Assembly (NCBI RefSeq): GCF_014736495.1
Contig: NZ_MDUX01000029.1
Location: 1 to 42,026 of the forward strand
DNA length: 42,026 bases
Origin: Candidatus Dactylopiibacterium carminicum
Lineage (GTDB): Bacteria; Pseudomonadota; Gammaproteobacteria; Burkholderiales; Rhodocyclaceae
Reading direction: 5' to 3'
The notes beneath the pieces were generated by a model. It had not been told where the DNA came from. It did not search any database and was given only the letters and a program-made list of their open reading frames with translations. Shown in pieces: positions 16,657-25,426 of the stretch. The first letter of the stretch is position 1; every line of letters begins with the position of its first letter. A program made the position numbers and the translations under genes.

Positions 16657-17514
16657 ATGAACCGCGTCAAACACCATCTGCTCATCATCGATCCGCAGAA
16701 TGATTTCTGCGATCTGCCCGCAACGCACCGGCCAGTGCTGGGCGGTGTGTGCCAGGCGCCCGCATTGCCCGTGCCGGGTGCGCATGCCGACATGTTGCGA
16801 CTGGCGGTGCTGATCGATACCGCTCGGGAGGCGATCGATGCGATTACCGTGACGCTGGATTCGCATCAGCATCTGGACATCGCGCATCCGACCTTCTGGG
16901 CTGATGACCATGGCAATGCCGTGTTGCCATTCACCCAGATCCACGCGGAGGACGTGCGGGCAGGGCGTTACCGTCCGCGCCTGAGCGAGGCATTGCCGCG
17001 GGTCTTGGCCTATCTGGACGTATTGGAAGCCAGCGGGCGCTATACCCACATGATCTGGCCGGTGCACTGCGAAATCGGCACCTGGGGCCACAACATCCAC
17101 CACGAACTGCGTCTGGCACTCAATCGATGGGAAGAGGCACATGCGGCGATCACCGCCAAGGTGATCAAGGGCACCAACCCCTGGACCGAGCATTACAGTG
17201 CGGTGATGGCGGAGGTGCCGGATCCCGCCGACGCGGAAACCCAGCTGAATTCAGCATTGATTGCCAGTCTGCGCGGCGCGGCACGGGTATTCATCGCAGG
17301 AGAGGCGGGAAGCCATTGCGTCAAGGCGACCGTTGAGCACATCGTTGCCAATCTGCCGACGGAGCAGCTAGACAGATTGGTACTGATCGAGGATTGCATC
17401 AGCCCGGTGAGCGGTTTCGAGGCGCATTACGCTGATTTTCTGACCCGGATGCGCGAGCTTGGTTTGCAGGTTCGGCATTCGACGGGGTTGATCGACGAAC
17501 TGGCCGGTGGCTGA
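16657..17514 (+). CDS. Nicotinamidase-like cysteine hydrolase (isochorismatase superfamily)
   Basis: 285 residues starting at ATG 16657 with AGGA eight bases upstream. The catalytic triad of the superfamily is visible: D12 (LLIIDPQNDF), K171 (VIKGTNP) and C221 (GEAGSHCVKAT). D68, H70 and H77 (DSHQHLDIAH) match the metal-binding pattern of PncA nicotinamidases. The context supports nicotinamide to nicotinate conversion: it heads an operon with pncB, next to nrtR. It is much longer than the ~200 residues of typical PncA, with extra sequence between the metal site and the lysine. A different amide substrate is therefore possible, and no gene symbol is given. Confidence 0.8.
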   Translation: MNRVKHHLLIIDPQNDFCDLPATHRPVLGGVCQAPALPVPGAHADMLRLAVLIDTAREAIDAITVTLDSHQHLDIAHPTFWADDHGNAVLPFTQIHAEDVRAGRYRPRLSEALPRVLAYLDVLEASGRYTHMIWPVHCEIGTWGHNIHHELRLALNRWEEAHAAITAKVIKGTNPWTEHYSAVMAEVPDPADAETQLNSALIASLRGAARVFIAGEAGSHCVKATVEHIVANLPTEQLDRLVLIEDCISPVSGFEAHYADFLTRMRELGLQVRHSTGLIDELAGG

Positions 17515-17529
17515 TCGGAGAGATATTCA

Positions 17530-18735
17530 ATGAGCCAGAATCAGGGACCGGTGGTGCATAGCCTGCTAGAAAACGATCTCTATAAATTCACCATGTGGCA
17601 GGCGCTGCTGCACAGCAACCCTGGTGCACAGGCGGAATATCGCTTCGTCTGCCGCAATCGGCCGGCGTTCCCGCTGACAGCGCTGAAGGTCGCGGTGGAG
17701 AAAGAGCTGGATCGCCTGTGCAGCCTGCATTTCACCCAGGATGAACTGGATTACCTTTCCAGCCTGCGCTTCATCAAGAGTGATTTCGTCGACTTTCTGT
17801 CGGTATTTCGCTTCCAGCGCCGCTTTGTCCAAGTCGGTATCGACGCCGACCAATTGACGGTGACCGCCCGGGGGCCGCTGGTGCACGTGATGGGGTTCGA
17901 GATCTTCGTGCTCTACATCGTCAATGAGCTGTATTTCCGCCGTCTGGCGCAAGAAGGGGTGATGGATATTGCCCGTGAGCGTTTGCAGGCCAAGCTGAGC
18001 TTGTTGCGTGAGGCGTTGGCGGATTCAGCCAACGATGGCGGGGCGCCTTTCATCTTCTTCGATTTCGGCCTGCGGCGGCGTTACAGCGGGGCCTGGCAGG
18101 AAGAGGTCGTGCGTACCCTCGCACAGGCTTTCCCGCAGAATTTCCGTGGTACCTCCAACGTCCATCTGGCGCGCACGCTGGGGCTGACACCGGTAGGCAC
18201 GATGGCGCACGAATACCTGCAGGCCTATCAGGCCTTCGGCTTTCGTCTGCGTGACTTCCAGAAGGCCGCACTAGAAGGCTGGGTGCAGGAGTTTCGCGGT
18301 GATCTGGGTGTAGCGCTGACCGATGTGGTCGGCATGGATGCCTTCCTGCGGGACTTCGATCTCTACTTTGCCAAACTCTTCGATGGCCTGCGCCATGATT
18401 CCGGCGACCCGGTAGTCTGGGGGGAGAAGGCAATCGCGCATTACAAACAGCTGCGCATCGACCCTGCCAGCAAACGGCTGGTTTTCTCCGACGGGCTGGA
18501 TCTACCGCGCGCCCTGGCCTTGTTCCAGCATTTCCGCGGCCGCATCCAGACCAGCTTCGGCATCGGTACCAATCTGACCAACGATACGCCGCACGAGGCA
18601 CTCAACATCGTCATGAAGATCACGGCCTGCAATGGTCAGCCGGTGGCCAAGCTGTCCGACGCATCGGGCAAGACCCTGTGCGAGGATGAAACCTTCCTGG
18701 CCTATCTGCGTCAGGTGTTCAACCATCCGGCCTGA
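17530..18735 (+). CDS. pncB: Nicotinate phosphoribosyltransferase
   Basis: 401 residues. It converts nicotinate and PRPP to nicotinate mononucleotide with ATP assistance. It starts [18 protein letters not shown], the family signature after a short leader. [14 protein letters not shown] holds the histidine phosphorylated in homologues, and [19 protein letters not shown] binds the phosphoribosyl moiety. [10 protein letters not shown] completes the barrel. The ATG follows GGAGA with suitable spacing, 15 bases after the hydrolase stop. It acts directly after nicotinamidase and before nadM and nadE in the same operon. Confidence 0.95.
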   Translation: MSQNQGPVVHSLLENDLYKFTMWQALLHSNPGAQAEYRFVCRNRPAFPLTALKVAVEKELDRLCSLHFTQDELDYLSSLRFIKSDFVDFLSVFRFQRRFVQVGIDADQLTVTARGPLVHVMGFEIFVLYIVNELYFRRLAQEGVMDIARERLQAKLSLLREALADSANDGGAPFIFFDFGLRRRYSGAWQEEVVRTLAQAFPQNFRGTSNVHLARTLGLTPVGTMAHEYLQAYQAFGFRLRDFQKAALEGWVQEFRGDLGVALTDVVGMDAFLRDFDLYFAKLFDGLRHDSGDPVVWGEKAIAHYKQLRIDPASKRLVFSDGLDLPRALALFQHFRGRIQTSFGIGTNLTNDTPHEALNIVMKITACNGQPVAKLSDASGKTLCEDETFLAYLRQVFNHPA

Positions 18736-18750
18736 CCGACATTCCGGGCG

Positions 18751-19239
18751 ATGCGCATCACGGAGAACATGCTGCTTTTCTGGCGTAGCCATGAGATCTA
18801 TTGCAACTGGTACCCGAGCGGGTTCGTGGTCGATGGACAGCACTTCAATTGCGGCGAGCAGTGGATCATGCATGCCAAGGCGAGCCTCTTCGGCGATAGG
18901 GAGATTGCTGCGAAAATCCTTGCCGAACCGCATGCACGTCGTCAGAAACTGCTCGGACGGCAAGTGCGTGGTTTCGATGCCGCGCACTGGAATGCCTGCT
19001 GCGAAAAGCTCGCCTTTGTCGGCCTGCTGGAAAAATTCCGGCAGAATCCGGCGCTGAAGGCCGAACTCCTGGCAAGTGGTGAGCGTCTGCTGGCCGAAGC
19101 CAGTCCTGATGACCGCATCTGGGGGATCGGGCTGGAAGAAGCAGATCCGCGCGCACTGGACTCGACGCAATGGCAGGGCGAAAACCGGCTGGGCAAGATC
19201 CTGATGCAGGTGCGCACCAATCTGAGAGCCTCATCATAG
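18751..19239 (+). CDS. NADAR (YbiA-like) family protein
   Basis: 162 residues. It starts MRITENMLLFWRSHEIYCNWYP and has HFNCGEQWIMHAKASLFGD, then LLGRQVRGFDAAHWN, LLASGERLLAEASPDDRIWGIG and QGENRLGKILMQVR. These are the conserved blocks of the NADAR/YbiA/DUF1768 superfamily, with the catalytic-type DRIWGIG stretch intact. Characterised members hydrolyse N-glycosidic bonds of riboflavin intermediates or remove ADP-ribose from guanine bases. The gene lies 15 bp after pncB and 36 bp before nadE, so it is part of the NAD operon. A role in clearing a damaged or ADP-ribosylated NAD-related metabolite is plausible but not shown by the sequence. Confidence 0.85.
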   Translation: MRITENMLLFWRSHEIYCNWYPSGFVVDGQHFNCGEQWIMHAKASLFGDREIAAKILAEPHARRQKLLGRQVRGFDAAHWNACCEKLAFVGLLEKFRQNPALKAELLASGERLLAEASPDDRIWGIGLEEADPRALDSTQWQGENRLGKILMQVRTNLRASS

Positions 19240-19275
19240 TCTTACCCTGAAACAACCCAACTCTGAATCTCCTCA

Positions 19276-20988
19276 ATGAAGTCCGCATTCCGAATCACGC
19301 TCGCCCAGATCAACCCCACCATCGGTGACATCGACGGCAACATTGCCCTGATGCGTGCAGCCGCCGCCAAAGCCCAGGCAGAAGAGGCCCGCATGGTGGT
19401 GTTTCCCGAGCTGTCACTGACGGGCTATTACCCTGGCGACCTGCTCGATGAGCAGGCTTTCCTGGTCCGGGTGGCTGCTGGAGTGGAGGCCGTTCGTGAG
19501 GCCACGCGGGCCACTCCGGGCCTGCACTGGGTGCTTGGCGCACCACTGCCTCACGGCGGTCCCGGCAAGGCCCTGCAGAACTGTCTGCTGGTGGTTGTCG
19601 ATGGCGAGATCCGTCTGCGCTACGCCAAGCAGTTGTTGCCCACTTACAACATCTTCGACGAGCATCGTCATTTCGAACCAGGGCCGGATGTCGCCTGTGT
19701 ATTGCGCATTGACGGCATGCAGATCGGCTTCCTCATCTGCGAGGATGGCTGGAACGACGAAGGCCGCGCCTACACGGTCAATCCCTTTCAGCGTCTGGCT
19801 GATGCAGCGCCGGATCTGGTCGTGGCAATCAATGCCAGCCCGTCGAACGTGGGCAAGCGCGAGCAGCGTCATGCCCTGTTCGCGGCGGCCAGTGGCCGCC
19901 ACCAACTGCCACTGGTATTCGTGAACCAGATCGGAGGGCATGACCAACTGGTGTTCGATGGTGCTTCATTTGTCGTTACGCCAGAGGAGGGGGTGGTCTT
20001 CGAGGCCAGGCGTTTCGAAGAAGATGTCGTCACGCTGAGCTTTGCTGACGGGCGCTTCGGGGCTGCCGATGGTGCTTCGCTGGCGACGCCTCCGATGGAA
20101 GGGTTGTCACGCATGGCGTTCTATCGCAGCCAGATCGTGCTCGGGCTGCGCGATTACGCCAGACGCAGCGGTTTTTCGCGTGCCCTGGTGGGTTCATCGG
20201 GTGGTATCGACAGTGCGCTGACGCTGGCGTTGGCGGTCGAAGCGCTGGGGGCGGAGAACGTCGTCGGCATCACCATGCCTTCGCGTTTTTCCAGCGCGGG
20301 AAGCGTGGATGACTCCGTCGACCTGTGCCGCAATCTGGGTATTCGCCTGATCGAACACTCCATCCGCGACATCGTGGTGCAGTACGAAGCCGGTTTTGCC
20401 GATGCCTGTGGTGAACCGCTGGCGGGGTTGGCGCGCGAAAACCTGCAGGCGCGGATACGCGGCACCATCCTGATGGAGTTCTCCAACGCCTTTGGCAATC
20501 TGCTGCTCACCACCGGAAACAAGAGCGAGATTTCGGTGGGGTACTGCACGCTGTATGGCGATACCAATGGTGGTCTGGGGCCCATCGGCGATCTCTACAA
20601 GACAGAGGTCTTCGACCTTTGCCGCCACATCAATACCGAGGCGGGGCGCGAGTTGATCCCGCAAGCCATCATCGACAAGGAGCCTTCGGCCGAACTCGCT
20701 TCCAATCAGCAGGACAGCGACAGCCTGCCGCCGTATCCGGTGCTGGACCTGATCCTCAAGCAACTGATCGAGGGCGAACGCCTGGGGGCCGAGGAGCGTG
20801 AAGCCACGCGTCAGGCCTACGCCGAGCTGCTGACCACGCCCGAGGGCCCCGCGCTGGTGGCGCGCGTCAAGCGGCTGATCTGGCGCAACGAGTACAAACG
20901 CCGTCAGGCGCCTCCTATCCTGCGCTTGCGTGCGCGGGCCTTCGGCAGCGGCCGGCAGATGCCCATCGCAGCCAAGTACGATTACTGA
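19276..20988 (+). CDS. nadE: Glutamine-dependent NAD+ synthetase
   Basis: 570 residues in two domains. The N-terminal nitrilase-type glutaminase (about 1-265) has the catalytic set E45 (FPELSLTGY), K118 (RYAKQLLPTY) and C155 (LICEDGW). The C-terminal synthetase has the pyrophosphate loop SSGGIDSALTLALA, then TTGNKSEISVGYCTLYGD, and ends MPIAAKYDY. It amidates nicotinate adenine dinucleotide to NAD+ using ammonia channelled from glutamine. The start ATG follows a 36-bp gap after the NADAR gene. The length fits the bacterial fused form. Confidence 0.95.
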   Translation: MKSAFRITLAQINPTIGDIDGNIALMRAAAAKAQAEEARMVVFPELSLTGYYPGDLLDEQAFLVRVAAGVEAVREATRATPGLHWVLGAPLPHGGPGKALQNCLLVVVDGEIRLRYAKQLLPTYNIFDEHRHFEPGPDVACVLRIDGMQIGFLICEDGWNDEGRAYTVNPFQRLADAAPDLVVAINASPSNVGKREQRHALFAAASGRHQLPLVFVNQIGGHDQLVFDGASFVVTPEEGVVFEARRFEEDVVTLSFADGRFGAADGASLATPPMEGLSRMAFYRSQIVLGLRDYARRSGFSRALVGSSGGIDSALTLALAVEALGAENVVGITMPSRFSSAGSVDDSVDLCRNLGIRLIEHSIRDIVVQYEAGFADACGEPLAGLARENLQARIRGTILMEFSNAFGNLLLTTGNKSEISVGYCTLYGDTNGGLGPIGDLYKTEVFDLCRHINTEAGRELIPQAIIDKEPSAELASNQQDSDSLPPYPVLDLILKQLIEGERLGAEEREATRQAYAELLTTPEGPALVARVKRLIWRNEYKRRQAPPILRLRARAFGSGRQMPIAAKYDY

Positions 20989-21007
20989 AAGCCCGGGAGT
21001 CTCCATC

Positions 21008-22024
21008 ATGCAACATGACGTGGCCGTGCTCATCGGGCGTTTCCAGCCCTTCCACAATGCCCATGCGGCACTGCTTGCCCAGGCACTCGACGTTGCGCCA
21101 CGCGTGATTGTGCTGCTGGGCTCGGCGCACGCGGCGCGCAATGCCAAGAATCCCTTCAACTGGGAGGAGCGCGCGGCGATGGTTCGCTGCACGCTGGACG
21201 AGGAGACGCGGGCGCGGGTGAGTTTCCTGCCGATGCGGGATCGCTGGGACGACGCTCGCTGGGCTGCGCAGGCGCTTGAGGCGGTGCAGCGGGAAGCTGG
21301 CGTGACGGCGCGCGTGGCGCTGGTCGGGCACATCAAGGATGCCTCCAGCCAGTACCTCAAGCGCTTTCCGAGCTGGGATTTCATCCCGGTTCCAGCCCAG
21401 GGCGAGATCGACGCCACCAGCCTGCGCCGCATCTGGTTTGAAGGTGAGGACGAGGCCGTGAACTACGCGTTGTTGTCGCCCTTGCTGCCACCGGCCGTAC
21501 TGCGCTATCTGCAGGGGTGGGCGGTATTGCCGCACTTCGCCCGCCTGCGCGAGGAACATCTGACCATCGAGGAGAACAAGCGCATCTGGGGGACAGGGCC
21601 TTTCGTGACCGTGGACGCGCTGGTGAAAGCTTCAGGCAAGGTCTTGCTGATCCGTCGAGGTCGTGCCCCCGGCAAGGGGCTGTGGGCATTGCCGGGCGGC
21701 TTCCTGGACGGGCGTGAGCGCGTGCAGCAGGGCGCGATCCGCGAACTGCGCGAGGAAACCGGCCTTGCCTTGTCGGATGCCGCGCTGGAGGCAGCATTGG
21801 CCGGTGTGATCGTGTTCGATCATCCTGACCGCAGCCTGCGCGGGCGAACCATCACGCACGTGCATTTCTTCGATCTTGGCAACCTCGCGCCGCCTGAAGT
21901 CGCCGGTGGCGACGATGCTGCCGAGGCGCACTGGGTCCCACTGGAAGCATTGGCCGCGATGGAAGGCGAGTTCTTCGAGGATCATTTCAACATCCTTAAC
22001 CACTTTCTCGCCATTACGCACTGA
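21008..22024 (+). CDS. nadM: Bifunctional nicotinamide-nucleotide adenylyltransferase / Nudix hydrolase
   Basis: 338 residues. The N-terminal nucleotidyltransferase has IGRFQPFHNAHAALLAQAL (the GxFxPxHxGH-type motif, with Asn-Ala replacing the usual Asn-Gly) and the late GEIDATSLRRIWFEG. The C-terminal Nudix domain has a complete box: GFLDGRE, then REL-REETGL, at the canonical spacing. The NadM-Nudix fusion makes dinucleotide from NMN or NaMN and hydrolyses ADP-ribose or related products. ATG 21008 is preferred over the upstream frame from 20930, which overlaps nadE. It is probably the last gene of the NrtR-controlled operon; no U-tract terminator follows. Confidence 0.92.
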   Translation: MQHDVAVLIGRFQPFHNAHAALLAQALDVAPRVIVLLGSAHAARNAKNPFNWEERAAMVRCTLDEETRARVSFLPMRDRWDDARWAAQALEAVQREAGVTARVALVGHIKDASSQYLKRFPSWDFIPVPAQGEIDATSLRRIWFEGEDEAVNYALLSPLLPPAVLRYLQGWAVLPHFARLREEHLTIEENKRIWGTGPFVTVDALVKASGKVLLIRRGRAPGKGLWALPGGFLDGRERVQQGAIRELREETGLALSDAALEAALAGVIVFDHPDRSLRGRTITHVHFFDLGNLAPPEVAGGDDAAEAHWVPLEALAAMEGEFFEDHFNILNHFLAITH

Positions 22025-22107
22025 CGCGGTTTTGCCGAAAGGCTTGTGTTTCCGATCAAGCAGGAACCTGCCGCCTTTTCAGGGATCTCTTCATAACGTG
22101 AAGGGAA

Positions 22108-22132
22108 CGCTGGTGCCGTCAGGACACCAGCG
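22108..22132. other. Hairpin between nadM and the OB-fold gene
   Basis: CGCTGGTG (22108-22115) pairs perfectly with CACCAGCG (22125-22132) across a 9-nt loop. No T run follows, so it is not a standard terminator. It lies 38 bp before the next start codon and could attenuate or stabilise the transcript. Confidence 0.4.
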
Positions 22133-22169
22133 TGGATCCTGCCCGCGTGATCACCAGGAGGATCGAAAA

Positions 22170-22517
22170 ATGCGAAGAATGTTGGCAGGGCTCGTTGCCG
22201 GGCTGTTGTTCGTACCTGCTTTTGCGCAATACACCGGCCCTGGCTCACAACCGCTCGTGACCAGTCTGCAGGCTGTCCTGAGCAAGCCGGTCGATGATCA
22301 GCAGGTGACCTTGAGAGGGAGGATCCTGCGCCAAGTCTCTGGCGACAAGTACATCTTCTCGGATGGCAGGGATGAAATCCGGGTGGAGATTGACGACAAG
22401 CTGTTCGCAGGCAAACCTGTCTCTGCCAACACCCTGGTGGAGATCTCCGGGGAGGTGGAAAAGGATTTCATGGAGTCACCGGAGATCGATGTCGATGCCT
22501 TGCGTATCATCGAATGA
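22170..22517 (+). CDS. Periplasmic OB-fold protein, YgiW/YdeI family
   Basis: 115 residues with a clear signal peptide (MRRMLAGLVAGLLFVPAFAQ, cleavage after AFA). The mature part has VTLRGRILRQVSGDKYIFSDGRDEIRVEID, then VEISGEVEKDF and SPEIDVDALRI, the beta-barrel pattern of the YgiW/YdeI/BOF family. Members are associated with stress tolerance (peroxide, cadmium, cationic peptides), but the ligand is not settled. The ribosome binding site AGGAGG (22156-22161) with eight bases of spacing fixes the start. It is convergent with thrC. Confidence 0.85.
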   Translation: MRRMLAGLVAGLLFVPAFAQYTGPGSQPLVTSLQAVLSKPVDDQQVTLRGRILRQVSGDKYIFSDGRDEIRVEIDDKLFAGKPVSANTLVEISGEVEKDFMESPEIDVDALRIIE

Positions 22518-22519
22518 GC

Positions 22520-22559
22520 GTGACGCCGGATCAGCGATGGCACGCTGATCCGGCGTCAC
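22520..22559. terminator. Perfect 17-bp inverted repeat between convergent genes
   Basis: GTGACGCCGGATCAGCG (22520-22536) pairs without mismatch with CGCTGATCCGGCGTCAC (22543-22559) over a 6-nt loop. It lies between the OB-fold gene and thrC. It has no U-tract on either side, so termination is likely but would be atypical; a protein-binding role is the alternative. Confidence 0.5.
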
Positions 22560-22586
22560 GAGGTCTTCGCGGGGCTCCGTGGACGT

Positions 22587-24020
22587 TCAGCCGCCACTGC
22601 GTGCGGCAATGAAATCCTTTACGGCCTGCACGTCGATATCCATCACCTCGACCCGCTGCGGCAGGGCTTCGATGTTTTGCATGCTGGTCGGACGCCAGGG
22701 CTTCTCGCCCAGCGCTTCGATGATGGTCTCTTCGAATTTCGCCGGCAGCGCGGTTTCCAGCACGATGGTTGGGATGTCTGTGTCGCGGTGTTCGAGCGCC
22801 ACCTTCAGGCCGTCGGCCGTGTGGGTATCGATCATCAGACCATGATCCTTATAGACGCGGCGGATCGTCGCGAGACGGTCAGCGTGCGAACTGGCGCCCG
22901 AGACAAAGCCGAAATCCTTGATCCGTGCCCAGAACTGCGTGCCTGCCAGATCGAACTGGCCGCCGCCATCCACTGCGCGCCACAGTTCGGCCACCACCTT
23001 GGGGTCGCGGCCGACGAGGTCATAGACGAAGCGTTCGAAGTTCGACGCCTTGGAGATATCCATCGACGGGCTGGAGGTGACTTTCACATCGACCGTCTTG
23101 CGTGGCTTGTAGGCGCCGGTGCGAAAGAATTCGTCTAGCACGTCGTTTTCGTTGGTTGCCAGAATCAGCTTGCGGATCGGCAAGCCCATCTGGCGTACGA
23201 TATGCCCGGCGCAGATGTTGCCGAAGTTGCCCGAGGGCACCGCAAAACTGACTTCCTGATCGTTCCCGGTGGTGGCGGACAGCCAGCCCTTGAAGTAATA
23301 GATCACCTGCGCGGCCACCCGGCCCCAGTTGATCGAATTCACCGCACCGATCTTGTACTGCGCCTTGAAAGCGAGATCGTTGGAGACGGCCTTCACGATG
23401 TCCTGCGCATCGTCGAACATGCCGCGCACGGCAATGTTGAAGATGTTCGCATCCTGCAGTGAATACATCTGAGCGCGCTGGAAGGCGCTCATGTTTTCGC
23501 GCGGTGAAAGCATGAAGACGCGCACGCCGTGCTTGCCCCGCATGGCGTACTCGGCAGCCGAACCGGTATCGCCCGAGGTCGCGCCAAGAATGTTGATCTC
23601 CTCGCCACGTTTGGCCAGCACATACTCGAACAGGTTGCCGAGCAACTGCATCGCCATGTCCTTGAAGGCGAGTGTCGGTCCATTCGACAGCTCCTGCAGG
23701 AACAGATTGTTCTCCAGCTTGCGCAATGGCGTGATCTGGCTGGCATCCGAATCCGGGCGGCCGTTGCAATACACCTGTGCTGTGTAGGTCTTCGCCGTGA
23801 GGGCACGCAGATCTTCGACCGGGATGTCGGTAGCGAATTTCGACAGGATCGTGAAGGCCAGTTCCGCGTAGCTCATGGAGCGCATCGCGGTGAGTTCGGC
23901 GTCGGTGATCCGCGGATATTCGGCCGGCAGCGACAAACCGCCATCCTGCATCAAGCCACCCAGCAGGATGTCGGAAAAACCGAGTTGCGGGCTGTCGCCG
24001 CGAGTGGAGAGGTATTTCAT
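22587..24020 (-). CDS. thrC: Threonine synthase
   Basis: 477 residues, the long proteobacterial form. It starts MKYLSTRGDSPQLGFSDILL and has the PLP-binding lysine K120 in GPTLAFKDMAMQ, then ILGATSGDTGSAAEYAM (phosphate-binding loop) and FAVPSGNFGNICAGH. It makes threonine from O-phospho-homoserine. It is downstream of hom with a 95-bp gap (24021-24115) in which no terminator was seen, so it probably shares the alaA-GNAT-hom transcript. No thrB lies in this window. Confidence 0.95.
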   Translation of the reverse strand: MKYLSTRGDSPQLGFSDILLGGLMQDGGLSLPAEYPRITDAELTAMRSMSYAELAFTILSKFATDIPVEDLRALTAKTYTAQVYCNGRPDSDASQITPLRKLENNLFLQELSNGPTLAFKDMAMQLLGNLFEYVLAKRGEEINILGATSGDTGSAAEYAMRGKHGVRVFMLSPRENMSAFQRAQMYSLQDANIFNIAVRGMFDDAQDIVKAVSNDLAFKAQYKIGAVNSINWGRVAAQVIYYFKGWLSATTGNDQEVSFAVPSGNFGNICAGHIVRQMGLPIRKLILATNENDVLDEFFRTGAYKPRKTVDVKVTSSPSMDISKASNFERFVYDLVGRDPKVVAELWRAVDGGGQFDLAGTQFWARIKDFGFVSGASSHADRLATIRRVYKDHGLMIDTHTADGLKVALEHRDTDIPTIVLETALPAKFEETIIEALGEKPWRPTSMQNIEALPQRVEVMDIDVQAVKDFIAARSGG

Positions 24021-24115
24021 GTGCTTTTCAGGGGGCGGGAAGGTGGCAGAGGGAAAGCATGCTCAGCGTGTCGGTTTCACCTTTTGTTCCTTCCTGCCTC
24101 TCCCTTCTCCTTCGT

Positions 24116-25426
24116 TCAGTTGAGTTCTTCCAGACGGATCTTCGTCACCTTGCCTACCACGGTCTTAAGCGCTTCGATATTGGCGATGGCGGCGTTGACC
24201 TGGCCCTCGATGGCCTGGTGAGTGAGCAGGATGATGTCGGTCTGAGATTCGCCTTCACCAGGCTCCTTCTGCAGCATGGCGTCGATGGAGATGCTGCCTT
24301 CGGCCAGGATGCGCGTGATGTCGGCGAGTACGCCAGCGCGGTCTTCCACGCGCATGCGCAGATAGTAGGCAGTCTGCACTTCCTCGATCGGCAGGATCGG
24401 CAGATCGACGAGCTGGTCGGCCTGGAAGGCGAGATGGGGCACGCGGTGACCAGGCTCGGCGGTGGCCAGACGGGTGACGTCCACCAGATCGGCGATCACG
24501 GCCGAGGCGGTGGGTTCGGCACCAGCGCCCTTGCCGTAGTAGAGCGTGGCACCGACGGCATCTCCCTGGACCAGCACGGCGTTCATGGCGCCCTCGACAT
24601 TGGCGATCAGGCGGCTGGAAGGAATCAGCGTGGGATGCACGCGAAGCTCCACGCCAGTTTCCCGACGCTTGGCGATGCCCAGCAGCTTGATGCGATACCC
24701 CAACTGTTCGGCGTACTTGATGTCGACGGCTTCGAGCCGGGTGATGCCTTCGACGTAGGCTTTGTCGAACTGCACCGGGATGCCGAAGGCCAGCGCGCTC
24801 ATCAGCGTGGCCTTATGGGCTGCGTCGATGCCTTCGATGTCGAAGGTGGGGTCGGCTTCCGCATAGCCCAGGCGCTGGGCTTCCTTGAGTACGTCGGCAA
24901 AGGGCAGGCCCTTGTCGCGCATTTCGGAGAGGATGAAGTTTGTGGTGCCGTTGATGATGCCGGCGACCCACTGAATGCGGTTGGCGGCCAGGCCTTCGCG
25001 CAGCGCCTTGATGATGGGAATGCCGCCAGCCACGGCGGCTTCGAAGGCTACCGTGACGCCCTTGGCCTGTGCCGCGGCGAAGATCTCCTTGCCGTGCACG
25101 GCAAGCAGTGCCTTGTTGGCGGTGACCACGTGCTTGCCGTTCTCGATGGCGGCGAGCACCAGATCGCGAGCCACGGTATAGCCGCCGATCAGCTCGACGA
25201 TGATGTCGATCTCGGGGTCTTTCACCAGCTCGAAGGCGTCGGCCGTCACGCGTGCCGCACCGCCCGTGACCTGCGTGGCCAGCTCGGTGTTGCGATCGGC
25301 CACGGCGGTGATGCGGATCGGGCTCCCAGCGCGACGGGTGATTTCCTCTGCGTTGCGGGAGAGTACGGTCCAGGTGCCACCGCCGACGGTGCCGATGCCG
25401 AGAAGGCCAACGTTGATAGGTTTCAT
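24116..25426 (-). CDS. hom: Homoserine dehydrogenase
   Basis: 436 residues: an NAD(P)-binding fold starting INVGLLGIGTVGGGTWTVL, then a catalytic domain with VTANKALLAVHG, GGIPIIKALREGL and GIINGTTNFIL. An ACT domain occupies the last ~80 residues (YYLRMRVEDRAGVLADITRIL), usually the threonine feedback site. It reduces aspartate semialdehyde to homoserine. The ATG overlaps the GNAT stop as ATGA (25423-25426), so the two are translationally coupled. Confidence 0.95.
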   Translation of the reverse strand: MKPINVGLLGIGTVGGGTWTVLSRNAEEITRRAGSPIRITAVADRNTELATQVTGGAARVTADAFELVKDPEIDIIVELIGGYTVARDLVLAAIENGKHVVTANKALLAVHGKEIFAAAQAKGVTVAFEAAVAGGIPIIKALREGLAANRIQWVAGIINGTTNFILSEMRDKGLPFADVLKEAQRLGYAEADPTFDIEGIDAAHKATLMSALAFGIPVQFDKAYVEGITRLEAVDIKYAEQLGYRIKLLGIAKRRETGVELRVHPTLIPSSRLIANVEGAMNAVLVQGDAVGATLYYGKGAGAEPTASAVIADLVDVTRLATAEPGHRVPHLAFQADQLVDLPILPIEEVQTAYYLRMRVEDRAGVLADITRILAEGSISIDAMLQKEPGEGESQTDIILLTHQAIEGQVNAAIANIEALKTVVGKVTKIRLEELN

